Shown here: positions 1 to 7,948 of the stretch, in pieces
Layout of the letters: each line of letters opens with the position of its first letter
How positions within the stretch are numbered: position 1 is the first letter of the stretch
Source: Tichowtungia aerotolerans
GTDB taxonomy: Bacteria; Verrucomicrobiota; Kiritimatiellia; Kiritimatiellales; Tichowtungiaceae
Reading direction: 5' to 3'
Assembly: GCF_009905215.1 (NCBI RefSeq)
Contig: NZ_CP047593.1
Location: 186,001 to 250,000 of the forward strand
Length of the DNA: 64,000 nt
Program-made: the position numbers and the translations under genes
The notes under the pieces: model-generated
Told to the model about the DNA's origin: nothing
Databases searched by the model: none
The model's input: only the letters and a program-made list of their open reading frames with translations

Positions 1-3000
1 TCCGGTTTCATCCGACGAGGTATCGGTCCAGCCCAGATCGATCTGATCCGGCCCCATAGCCGTTGCCGTGAATCCGGTCGGTGCCGAAGGCGCATTGGTA
101 GACGGGGTCTCACACGTCACTGTAATTTCCCCACTGTCTCCAGCACTGTTATAGGCCTTCAACTTATAGTCATATTCCGTGGCAGCACTTAACCCGGTAT
201 CTGAATGACTGGTCACATTCGAGCCCAGTGTCGCAATCTGCGTAAACACGCTCTCCCCCGCTGCCCGGCGGTTCAGGATAAACCCGTCTTCGTTATCCGA
301 GGAATCCGTCCAGCTCAGGTCAATCTGACTGTAATCAACCGCAGTTGCAGAAAAAACTACCGGCATGGCCGGCGGGGTCAGCCCTCCGGACCCGCCAGCC
401 ACCGTAAAGGAGCGGAAAGCACTCCACTCGCCGATATTGCCCAGGGTGTCGATCGCCCGCACCTGCCAGAAATGCTCGCCCGTGCTGAGCGTTTTCACAC
501 AGCTTGTTGCGCTTCCCGCATCGTAGACGAGTGAATCGATCCGTATCTGATAGCCGGACACGCCGCTCGCATCCGTCGCCGCGGCCCAATCAAACGTTAC
601 GGACCAAACCAGACCCGTCTGCCCGTCCGACGGGCTCTGCAGGGAAGGAACCGTCGGTCCGTCATCATCCACAGTGAAATAAAAATTAACGATCCGATCC
701 GCGCTCAGGATTTTCCGGTACGTGTTGTTCGTCTGTCCCTGGTAGACAACGGTCAGGTAATAAAACAGGCCGTCACCCGCCATAAAGGAATACGCCCCGT
801 TTTCATCCCCGATCTCCTGCCCGACAAAGCCGACGGAGTTGGAGTAGTTGATCGTGAGCCCTTCCACCGGATCCCCGTTCACGTATGTCACTCCGCTGAA
901 CAGGAAGGTATTGGGAGTGCCGCCCATATCTTTGAGCTTGAGGCTGAAGCTATTCGTCCAACTCACGGACCCGCCGGGGCTGTCGCCGGTCAGCGTCAGG
1001 GTAAAATCAACGATATGCTCAAGAGACGCCGAGCTGCTGATGTCGACGAGGAACAGGCCGTTGGTTTTGCTTTCGTCGACAGCCAGCGTGCCGAAGCTCA
1101 GCTCATCATCGACAAGCGTAACGGCGGAGTCAGAGCAGCTGAGCGTGGCGGTGAGGTTGCTGCAGCCGAACACATCCAGGTTCTCCACAAGCACCTGCAG
1201 GCCGATCCGCTCGCCGGGCTCCGGGTCGCCATAACCGTCGCCGGACGTACCGCCCGTGTTGTCCTCGACCAAAACGGTTTGCGCATCAACCAGCCACGGG
1301 GCGCCGTTGCTGACCACCCAGTAGACCGGGTCATGACTCACCGGCAGAGCGAGGGCGCCATCAGGCGCAAAGATCTGCTCTTCAGCGCCCATCATGCTGA
1401 TCTGCGTCAGCGCCGTACCCGGTGCAACCGGCAGCTCCACACTGAACGGATAAACCGCATCCTCGGTCGCCCACGCGGCATAGATCAGGTCGCCGGAGCG
1501 GTTCTTGAAGGAATAGAGCCGAACCGGGTCGGGATAGTCGCGCAACCGCTCCACCGGCTGCGCACCCGCCAGCAGACTCGCAGTCGTCGCAAAGGACCCG
1601 ACCACCTTGGTGCAGCGCGTCTGCTGCGCGCCGACATCCTGCGCGCGATGCAGCACATTGTAGTCGAGCTTGAGATCGTGGAAGCTGAAGAGGTTGATAC
1701 AGCCCACGTTCAGATCCCGCAGGAAGCTCATCATGATGACCAGCTCGCGGGCGGTCCAGCCGGCATACTCTTCTTCGGTGACCAGTCCGCGCGTCCAGCC
1801 GAACTCGGTCCAGAAGGTCGGCAGCTCCTGCTGCCCGTGCTGCGCGAGCACATCCTGCACGGCCTGAAGGCGGGGAACCAGATCCGGCTCCGGCGGCGTC
1901 TGGTGGCCGGTGCCGTTCGCGGTCGTCTGCCAGACCGGGTACGGGTGCGTGCTGATCGCATCCTGATGACCGATCAGGCTGTTGGGCGCCTCGAGCAGGT
2001 CATCGAACCAGCTGTCATAGATCCCGGCCATGCAGCCGCCGATAAATTTTGAGTTTGAGTTGCCGAGCTTGACCGCTTCGTTCTGCAGCCGGCCGAGGGT
2101 TTTCGCCGTGGCAACGGCTCCGGTGCGCGTGTAGGGGCTGAGCATGAGCTGGCCGTTGTTGTTCGGCTCGTTCCACGCCTGGTGCCAGGTGACCAGATTG
2201 GTGAGCGCCTCGGCCACCGCCGCGTGGTACGCCTGATATTCATCGTAATATGCCGGGATCGGCGGATAGCGGTTGCCCGCGTTGTTATTGGCCCACTTCG
2301 GGCAGCCGTCGGCGGTCATGATAATTTCGAGGCCGCCGTCCTTGAGGGTCTGAAGCGCCGGAATATAACTGAAGTCGATCGGCCCGTTTTCAACCGGCTG
2401 ACAGCTCGGCCACTGCGCCTGGGCGACCACCGTCCACTTGACGCCCATCTTCTGCATCAGGTCGATGTCCTCGGCAACCGGCACCGCAAACTGCCCTTCG
2501 GTTCCCATGTAGGCGGGATAACCGAAGGCGCCGAAAATCGTATCGTCCGCCCCGAGGGAGGCATCCTGCTCCCGCAGGATGACGATGTCCAGATAATCGA
2601 ACACGGAGAGCGGATTGGCCGAATCGGCCACATCCAGGGTGTAAAACCCGGCGTACTGAGAAGAGAGATCGATCGTGGCGACGCCGCCGACCACCGTCTC
2701 TGTTCCTGAGGCATGAACCGTGTCATCGAACTGATCCACCAAGGTCCAATCGATGGAGGAGATCGTTCCGCCGGTGGCGGTGACATCCAGGGTCAGGCCG
2801 TCACCGGTCGACCAGATCGGCTCGGTCTGATCCACTTCAATGGTCAATCCCGCGGTCTGCGCAAACTGCGCATTGACTCGCAGCCCCTCCAGCAGCGCCT
2901 GCTTGTAGAGGTACGGAGGAATGCCCCGTTCCACGGCAACAAAAAAACTGGAGGCTCCCGCCGGAATATTGACGCTGAGTGTCTGGCTGTCGGCTCCGGT

Positions 3001-3561
3001 GGCAGAAAACCAGCTGCAGGTAAAATTGGTGCGGTTATAATCACTGAAGGCGACATAGTCATTCGCCGAACTCAGCGACAGACTCTCAGAAACGCCGAGC
3101 GAAAAAACAGTTCCGCAGTCGGCCTTATCCGCTCCGCCGCTCATAATTGTCAGATCGACCTCAACCGTTCCCCCGGAAAAGGTATTGCCCGGCGGAGCGG
3201 AAAATTTCCAGATCAGTGCGGCATCATTGCTGTTGTAGAGTCCGCCCAGCACCACGCCGTTCGTCACCCAGCTCGCATAGGCGTAGCGCCCGTCGGTATG
3301 CGCATAACCGACCGCGGTATAGAGCCGCTTCTGCCCATCCTCCAAAGCAAAATCCTCTGACCACTGCGACGATGACAACTCAATTGTGTTTTCGTGAAAA
3401 CGTGAATTGCGGTAAAGACCACCGGGACCTGACCCCATTCCAATGAAAAAATCATTCGCGGAGGTCACTCCCCCGGTAAACATGCACAAAAAAAGAGCCC
3501 CTTTAAACAAGAGACTCCATAACCAACTGGGACCTGAATACCTTCTTTTATCTCTACTCAT
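1..3561 (-). CDS. Secreted multidomain glycoside hydrolase-like protein (clan GH-A fold), C-terminus beyond window
   Basis: Probable extracellular polysaccharide hydrolase. The ATG gives an N-terminal hydrophobic stretch (LLFKGALFLCMFTGG) fitting a signal peptide, then a beta-rich region, then a TIM-barrel-like domain with QAWNEPNN (acid/base candidate E465) and TFWTEFGW (nucleophile candidate E586). Such a Glu pair is typical of clan GH-A (GH39/GH5-like). At least 1187 codons stay open to the window edge, with fibronectin type III-like modules at the C-terminal end (IDLSWTD motifs repeated). It is a close paralogue of the protein at 15525-19055 and a more distant one of 7949-10456, but has extra Fn3 modules where the former has a thrombospondin-3-like tail. 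A promoter and operator-like box lie 40-70 bp upstream. The exact GH family and substrate are not readable from motifs. Confidence 0.85.
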   Translation of the reverse strand, partial: MSRDKRRYSGPSWLWSLLFKGALFLCMFTGGVTSANDFFIGMGSGPGGLYRNSRFHENTIELSSSQWSEDFALEDGQKRLYTAVGYAHTDGRYAYASWVTNGVVLGGLYNSNDAALIWKFSAPPGNTFSGGTVEVDLTIMSGGADKADCGTVFSLGVSESLSLSSANDYVAFSDYNRTNFTCSWFSATGADSQTLSVNIPAGASSFFVAVERGIPPYLYKQALLEGLRVNAQFAQTAGLTIEVDQTEPIWSTGDGLTLDVTATGGTISSIDWTLVDQFDDTVHASGTETVVGGVATIDLSSQYAGFYTLDVADSANPLSVFDYLDIVILREQDASLGADDTIFGAFGYPAYMGTEGQFAVPVAEDIDLMQKMGVKWTVVAQAQWPSCQPVENGPIDFSYIPALQTLKDGGLEIIMTADGCPKWANNNAGNRYPPIPAYYDEYQAYHAAVAEALTNLVTWHQAWNEPNNNGQLMLSPYTRTGAVATAKTLGRLQNEAVKLGNSNSKFIGGCMAGIYDSWFDDLLEAPNSLIGHQDAISTHPYPVWQTTANGTGHQTPPEPDLVPRLQAVQDVLAQHGQQELPTFWTEFGWTRGLVTEEEYAGWTARELVIMMSFLRDLNVGCINLFSFHDLKLDYNVLHRAQDVGAQQTRCTKVVGSFATTASLLAGAQPVERLRDYPDPVRLYSFKNRSGDLIYAAWATEDAVYPFSVELPVAPGTALTQISMMGAEEQIFAPDGALALPVSHDPVYWVVSNGAPWLVDAQTVLVEDNTGGTSGDGYGDPEPGERIGLQVLVENLDVFGCSNLTATLSCSDSAVTLVDDELSFGTLAVDESKTNGLFLVDISSSASLEHIVDFTLTLTGDSPGGSVSWTNSFSLKLKDMGGTPNTFLFSGVTYVNGDPVEGLTINYSNSVGFVGQEIGDENGAYSFMAGDGLFYYLTVVYQGQTNNTYRKILSADRIVNFYFTVDDDGPTVPSLQSPSDGQTGLVWSVTFDWAAATDASGVSGYQIRIDSLVYDAGSATSCVKTLSTGEHFWQVRAIDTLGNIGEWSAFRSFTVAGGSGGLTPPAMPVVFSATAVDYSQIDLSWTDSSDNEDGFILNRRAAGESVFTQIATLGSNVTSHSDTGLSAATEYDYKLKAYNSAGDSGEITVTCETPSTNAPSAPTGFTATAMGPDQIDLGWTDTSSDETG

Positions 3562-3590
3562 GACCTACCTTTCGTTCTCAACACAAGATG

Positions 3591-3630
3591 CTGTTGCGCT
3601 ATAAATAGAAACTGTGTCGTTTTAAAACAC
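3591..3630 (-). promoter_or_regulatory. Promoter with candidate LacI-family operator boxes
   Basis: Read on the minus strand, TGTTTT and TATTTA are separated by 16 bp. The spacer ends in CGACACAGTTTC immediately before the -10, matching the layout upstream of the genes starting at 19055 and 12470. A second box, CTGTTGCGC on the plus strand at 3591-3599, lies just downstream of the -10. It would control the large hydrolase starting at 3561. Confidence 0.5.
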
Positions 3631-3712
3631 AACAGAACCCATGTAAAGAAATATTATTCTGGAAAGAAACAATGCAACTCATCAGCGGCAATCATCCGGC
3701 CGATCAAATTAC

Positions 3713-3782
3713 GCCCGGCGACTGCCGGGCATTTCAACAAGTGCAGCCCGAGAAACAGTTCCATCCCGAGCTGCAAGCTCGG
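3713..3782. other. Two small hairpins in a gene-poor gap (3562-3871)
   Basis: GCCCGGC-GACT-GCCGGGC at 3713-3730 and CCGAGCT-GCA-AGCTCGG at 3766-3782 are perfect inverted repeats downstream of the SGNH hydrolase gene. Neither is followed by a T-run, so they are at best weak or processing structures rather than clear intrinsic terminators. Apart from the promoter at 3591-3630 nothing else is seen in this gap. Confidence 0.4.
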
Positions 3783-3871
3783 AAAATGAAACAGACCACA
3801 AGAATATCGGAAGGATGAGCGCGCAACTCACTCGTGCAAAAACAGTAATTTATTCCATCACGGCAGTGATG

Positions 3872-4594
3872 CTAATTTTCATACTGAAGTTCTGCATCCA
3901 TCAGAACCGGCCGGAGAACATCCCGCCAGACTGCATAGCCCTCTCTCGTCATGTGCAGATCATCGGGCTTAAAAAACTCTTTTTGCGGCTCACCATCCTC
4001 ATCGAACATGACTGAGGCAACATCCACAAAAACCAGTCGCTGATCCTTATCGCACTCCTCGGCAAGAAGACGATTCACCTCTTCCATTGCAGCCCACATA
4101 TTCATCCGCTTAATACTCGGCTTTACAGACAAAACGTATATGCGGCATTCCGGAAAATGATTGTGCACCTTGTCAACGAACAGGCCAAAGGTATCAACAA
4201 TGCGTTCAACTCCAATGCCTTGGGCAACATCGTTGTCCCCCTCGTAAAGAACAATAGCGCGGGGCTCGCACGGCAAAACCATCCGGTCGGCAAACATCAG
4301 CGCATCGTTCATATTGCTTCCGCCGAAACCGCGCGGAATAATCGTCAACGGTGCCAGGTCTTCCTGGATATCATTCCACATGCGCATGCTTGAACTGCCG
4401 AAACAGACGATCGCGCCCGGACGCGGCGGATGTGCTTTATCCTGGGCCTCAAAACTCTTAACCTCTGGCTCCAACCAACGGGACACGCCATACCTCTTTC
4501 CTTCATCCGGCGTAGCATCCTGCGCAGAACAGACAAAACTGCCAGACAGCAAAGCCAGTGCCACATACCCCTTGAACACCACTGCAACCTTCAT
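3872..4594 (-). CDS. Secreted SGNH/GDSL-type hydrolase (putative carbohydrate esterase)
   Basis: Likely a periplasmic or secreted esterase removing acyl groups from a glycan. The start at 4594 was preferred over an upstream in-frame ATG because GGAGGA sits 8 nt before it. This start also gives a clean signal peptide (VALALLSGSFVCSAQ). The 240-aa product shows SGNH blocks: FGSSSMR (nucleophile Ser68 in the GxS position), RGFGGSNMND (Gly block), EGDND (Asn block) and DDLHMTREGY (Asp-x-x-His). It is the last gene of a run with the oxidoreductase, sulfatase and secreted hydrolase upstream, 42 bp after the oxidoreductase, which suggests a role in debranching or deacylating the same polysaccharide. 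The acyl group removed cannot be told. Confidence 0.85.
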   Translation of the reverse strand: MKVAVVFKGYVALALLSGSFVCSAQDATPDEGKRYGVSRWLEPEVKSFEAQDKAHPPRPGAIVCFGSSSMRMWNDIQEDLAPLTIIPRGFGGSNMNDALMFADRMVLPCEPRAIVLYEGDNDVAQGIGVERIVDTFGLFVDKVHNHFPECRIYVLSVKPSIKRMNMWAAMEEVNRLLAEECDKDQRLVFVDVASVMFDEDGEPQKEFFKPDDLHMTREGYAVWRDVLRPVLMDAELQYEN

Positions 4595-4636
4595 CACGAT
4601 CGTCCTCCACGCCACAGCACCCTTAAAACAGATTAA

Positions 4637-5803
4637 TCAGGGCTGAATATCGACCAAGTCCCACATCGGGCGCAGATCAACGACCTGACCGGAGTCCATG
4701 GCCTTGTCCACCCCGAAACAGGCGACTGCGGATTTGACCCCGTCTTCCAGGCCGACAACCGGAACGGTTCCGTTGAGCATAGAGTCGCGAATGCCGTCGG
4801 CCAGAATTCCGTCGGCGCCGCCGTGTCCGCCCGAAGCCGTTTTTTCATGCACCGTTCCCGGATCAAAGCCGATCCGGCGATATTCAATATGCCCGGCCAT
4901 CACATCCCCGCGAATGGTTCCTTTCGTGCCGCAGAGGTAGAACCGGCGCTCCGGAATCGCCGTGTTGAGATTGGTGTGGAAGGTGGCCCGCACGCCGTTG
5001 GCGTATTCCAGGATGACCACCTGGTTATCGATAATATTTTTTTCCGTGGTAAACGGGTTCAGGCGGTTGGCCCGGGTGTAGATCCCCATCTGCTGCCAGG
5101 TCTGATAAGCAGGCACACCATCTTCTGTCGGCTCAATCTCATTGATGAGTCCGGCATTTTCGGGCGTAAAGAAACTCAGCCCGCCGAAACTGGCCGTCCG
5201 AACCGGGAGGCTGCCGGTCAGCCAATTGGCCAAATCAAAGTCATGACTGCATTTTTCGAGCAGATGAGTCCCCGCGTTTTCACGGAAACGGCGCCAGTCC
5301 TGCATGATGTAGCCGCCGTGATTAAAATCCAGTGTCTCATTAAATTCGAAGGAGACGATCTCCCCGATGACACCGTCCTCAATCAGAGCTTTCACTCGGC
5401 GATAGAACTCCGCGTAGCGCAAAATAAAGCCCATGGAAAACAGGAGTTTCTTCTCCTCAATAGCTTTTTTCAGCAACGCGCAGTCTTCGATATTGATCGT
5501 GAGCGGCTTCTCGCTGAACACGTGCTTCTCCGCCTCGAGCGCGGCCAGGATGTGCTCTTTATGAAAACAGTTCCACGAGCCGACAGCCACCCAGTCGACG
5601 GACGGATCATTGATCAGATCCCGGTAGTCCTGGTGAACCACAGCATCCGGACACTCACACCGGCGGCGGGCCAGATCCAGCGCATCGTCACTGACATCGC
5701 ACAACGCCGTAACCCGGACTCCCTCGTGTCCCTGAACGACCCGTGCCATCACCTCAGTCAGACGGTTTCCACAGCCGATCAGGCCAATTCCCACAGTACT
5801 CAT
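4637..5803 (-). CDS. Gfo/Idh/MocA family NAD(P)-dependent oxidoreductase
   Basis: Cytoplasmic sugar dehydrogenase-type enzyme of 388 aa. The N-terminal Rossmann motif is GIGLIGCGNR, and the family's catalytic EKPL lies in HVFSEKPLTI, followed by the alpha/beta C-terminal domain (EFNETLDFNHGGYIMQDWRR). The ATG at 5803 has GGAGA 8 nt upstream. A GTG five codons earlier overlaps that Shine-Dalgarno, so it is less likely. It lies between a sulfatase and an SGNH esterase, and the context suggests oxidation or epimerisation of a monosaccharide released from the target glycan. The exact substrate is unknown because the family is broad. Confidence 0.9.
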   Translation of the reverse strand: MSTVGIGLIGCGNRLTEVMARVVQGHEGVRVTALCDVSDDALDLARRRCECPDAVVHQDYRDLINDPSVDWVAVGSWNCFHKEHILAALEAEKHVFSEKPLTINIEDCALLKKAIEEKKLLFSMGFILRYAEFYRRVKALIEDGVIGEIVSFEFNETLDFNHGGYIMQDWRRFRENAGTHLLEKCSHDFDLANWLTGSLPVRTASFGGLSFFTPENAGLINEIEPTEDGVPAYQTWQQMGIYTRANRLNPFTTEKNIIDNQVVILEYANGVRATFHTNLNTAIPERRFYLCGTKGTIRGDVMAGHIEYRRIGFDPGTVHEKTASGGHGGADGILADGIRDSMLNGTVPVVGLEDGVKSAVACFGVDKAMDSGQVVDLRPMWDLVDIQP

Positions 5804-5907
5804 ATCTCTTATCTCCACGATTAAAACGAAACCGTTTTCTCAAAAAAACCGGCAACCCAACGGGGTTGCATCAGATCTTATCTGCAGAAGAAACAGCAGC
5901 CAGCATG

Positions 5908-7362
5908 TCAGGACTCCCGCTCTTGCTTGTAATGGCCCCACAGCTCACCGGGGCCCGTCCCGATCTCTTTTCCCCAGCGGGTCAGCAGGCGGATATCCTC
6001 CAGCGAGTCGAGCGCTTTGCGCGTAATCTGTTCCGGATCCCACTCGGTCAATGCGGCCTCTTTCAGCGCGGATACGTCCGCTTCGCACGCCGGATCGTCC
6101 ACTCGATTGCGCTGCTCCAGCGGATCGGAACTCAGGTCATAAAAATGTTCTCCGGCATTGTGATAGTACGCGTATTTCTTCTGCCCTTTCAGGGCCATGC
6201 GCATCACCGGATAGCCGGGAAATTCCAGCTCGGAAAGAATCACCCGCTCCCGCCATTCCGGATCGACGGATCCGGCCAGAAGCGGCTGTATGCTCACGCC
6301 GTCCTGCAGCGGCAGCGCGGGCGCGCCGCCGAGCTCCAGCAGCGTCGGGCAAAGGTCCAGCAGGCTGACCGGCACATCCTGCACCTGCCCTTTGGGAATC
6401 GAGTCGCCGGAAAGCGAGCTCCAGATCATGGGGACGGCAACGGAGCCCTCCCAAAACGCCAGCTTTCCAAAACAGCCGTAATCGCCCATCAGGTCCCCGT
6501 GGTCGCTGGCATAGACAATAATTGTTTCGCCGTCGAGCTGACGGGCCGCCTCGACAACCTGCCCGACCATCCGGTCGAGCGTCATGATCATACCGGCGTA
6601 GCTGACACGGGCCTTTAAGGCGGATGCGGCATCTTTATCCAGCCCGCCGCTGCGCTCAAAAAACTGCTGTTCCCACGCGTGCGGAGTTGTTTCCGGCGGG
6701 GGAATCATTTCCGGCAGCCGGTCTGCCAGGTCCAGGGCCTTCTGGTACATCTCCGGCTCACAGGCATAGGGGCTGTGCGGACCGTACCAGCCGACGGTGA
6801 GCATCAGCGGCGCCTCCCTGTCGGAAGCGGCATACTGCTGCAGACAGTCCACGGCGGCATCGGTTACCGCCCGGTCGAACTCCAGCACCGGGTTCGTGCC
6901 TTCGCCCATCTTTTCGGGATTCAGGCTTTCCTGAACGGAACGCTGCGCACCCTCGACCCAGCCCCACTCCACGTTCGGGCCGCCGCCGTACTCCGGGGTA
7001 ATGTCCCCAACCAGCCGCTCATTGAACCCATGCCGCTGGTCGGGGCCCGAGAAGTGCATGCGTCCGGCAAGCACACTGTGGTAGCCTGCCAAACCCAGCC
7101 CGTGCGCAAAGGTCGGAACATCGGACGAGAGCGTGTTTTCATTCACCCAGATCTCATTGCGCCACGGGTGGCGCCCGGAGAGCAAGCTCATCCGGGACGG
7201 CCCGCACAACGGACTGTTGCAGTAACAACGCTCCATGCGGACGCCGGATGCGGCCAGAGAATCCAGATTCGGAGTCTCCAGCCAGCCGGCCCCCGCACAG
7301 CCCATCCAGTCAGCCCGGTGCTGATCGGACAGGATGAATATAAGATTGGGTTGCTTCGCCAT
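5908..7362 (-). CDS. Formylglycine-dependent sulfatase (S1-type)
   Basis: Hydrolyses sulfate esters. The 484-aa protein begins with the arylsulfatase hallmark NLIFILSDQHRADWMG (metal-binding Asp13). It carries CGPSR in NSPLCGPSRMSLLSG, where Cys53 is the residue expected to become formylglycine through the anaerobic or FGE maturation route. VYASDHGD supplies the second metal-binding motif. The start at 7362 has AAGGGAATT before it; upstream in-frame codons have no ribosome site and run into the preceding gene. No signal peptide is seen, so it may act on imported oligosaccharides in the cytoplasm, unlike most secreted sulfatases. It lies 22 bp after the discoidin-like gene in the same direction. 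No maturase gene is visible in the window. Confidence 0.93.
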   Translation of the reverse strand: MAKQPNLIFILSDQHRADWMGCAGAGWLETPNLDSLAASGVRMERCYCNSPLCGPSRMSLLSGRHPWRNEIWVNENTLSSDVPTFAHGLGLAGYHSVLAGRMHFSGPDQRHGFNERLVGDITPEYGGGPNVEWGWVEGAQRSVQESLNPEKMGEGTNPVLEFDRAVTDAAVDCLQQYAASDREAPLMLTVGWYGPHSPYACEPEMYQKALDLADRLPEMIPPPETTPHAWEQQFFERSGGLDKDAASALKARVSYAGMIMTLDRMVGQVVEAARQLDGETIIVYASDHGDLMGDYGCFGKLAFWEGSVAVPMIWSSLSGDSIPKGQVQDVPVSLLDLCPTLLELGGAPALPLQDGVSIQPLLAGSVDPEWRERVILSELEFPGYPVMRMALKGQKKYAYYHNAGEHFYDLSSDPLEQRNRVDDPACEADVSALKEAALTEWDPEQITRKALDSLEDIRLLTRWGKEIGTGPGELWGHYKQERES

Positions 7363-7384
7363 AATTCCCTTTACGCCTCGGTGT

Positions 7385-7933
7385 TTAGTCGCGCTCGCTT
7401 TTCGGCGCGTAGACTTCAATTTCGGAGATGGAGAACATTTTGCTGGAGGGATTCTTGTCCTGCTCCATCGAGATTTCAAGATAGCGGCCGGCGGCACCTG
7501 TCAGCGGCACATCAATAATCGTGCTGCGTTTACCGCTGGGTTTCACCTCCAGCACACCCACTTCGCCCATCGACGCCGGATCATTTCCGGACAGCACACG
7601 GACACGGTCCATCACGTGACCGGGATTCCCGGAAAACATCCAGACAATCCGCACGCTGGTCGGATGAACCTCTTGCTTGAAGTCATAGCGCAGGCGCATG
7701 GCCTTGGTCATATTCGGGCCCCACACGGACGGAACCGAGTTTTTGTCATCACGCTTACCGTCGGAAAATCTGGAACAGTCCGCATCGCGCTCCCAGACCA
7801 TCGGGTCACCGATCCGATCCAGATAGATGTATGAGGCGGACGAATTCCGGGCAATATTCACACCGTCCTGAGCCTGAGTTGCTCCGGCAAACAGACCCGC
7901 TACAAGGGCTACGCTCAACACATATTTTTTCAT
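7385..7933 (-). CDS. Secreted F5/8 type C (discoidin-like) domain protein
   Basis: A 182-aa exported protein with signal peptide MKKYVLSVALVAGLFAGATQAQ. A single beta-sandwich resembling galactose-binding/discoidin modules follows: NIARNSSASY..., then VRIVWMFSGNPGHVMDRVRVLSG and a terminal GRYLEISMEQ...ISEIEVYA. Such modules usually bind carbohydrate. It has no visible catalytic domain, so a free-standing glycan-binding role is inferred. AAGGAGAAGGAA precedes the ATG. It starts 15 bp after the stop of the large hydrolase and is probably co-transcribed with it. A longer relative is encoded at 11526-12470. Confidence 0.8.
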   Translation of the reverse strand: MKKYVLSVALVAGLFAGATQAQDGVNIARNSSASYIYLDRIGDPMVWERDADCSRFSDGKRDDKNSVPSVWGPNMTKAMRLRYDFKQEVHPTSVRIVWMFSGNPGHVMDRVRVLSGNDPASMGEVGVLEVKPSGKRSTIIDVPLTGAAGRYLEISMEQDKNPSSKMFSISEIEVYAPKSERD

Positions 7934-7948
7934 TTCCTTCTCCTTCGT

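Noticed and set aside
7213-7220. An ACTGTTGC box inside the sulfatase gene.
   Set aside because: An 8-base core is expected by chance once or twice in the window. This one is in the middle of a coding region without promoter elements.
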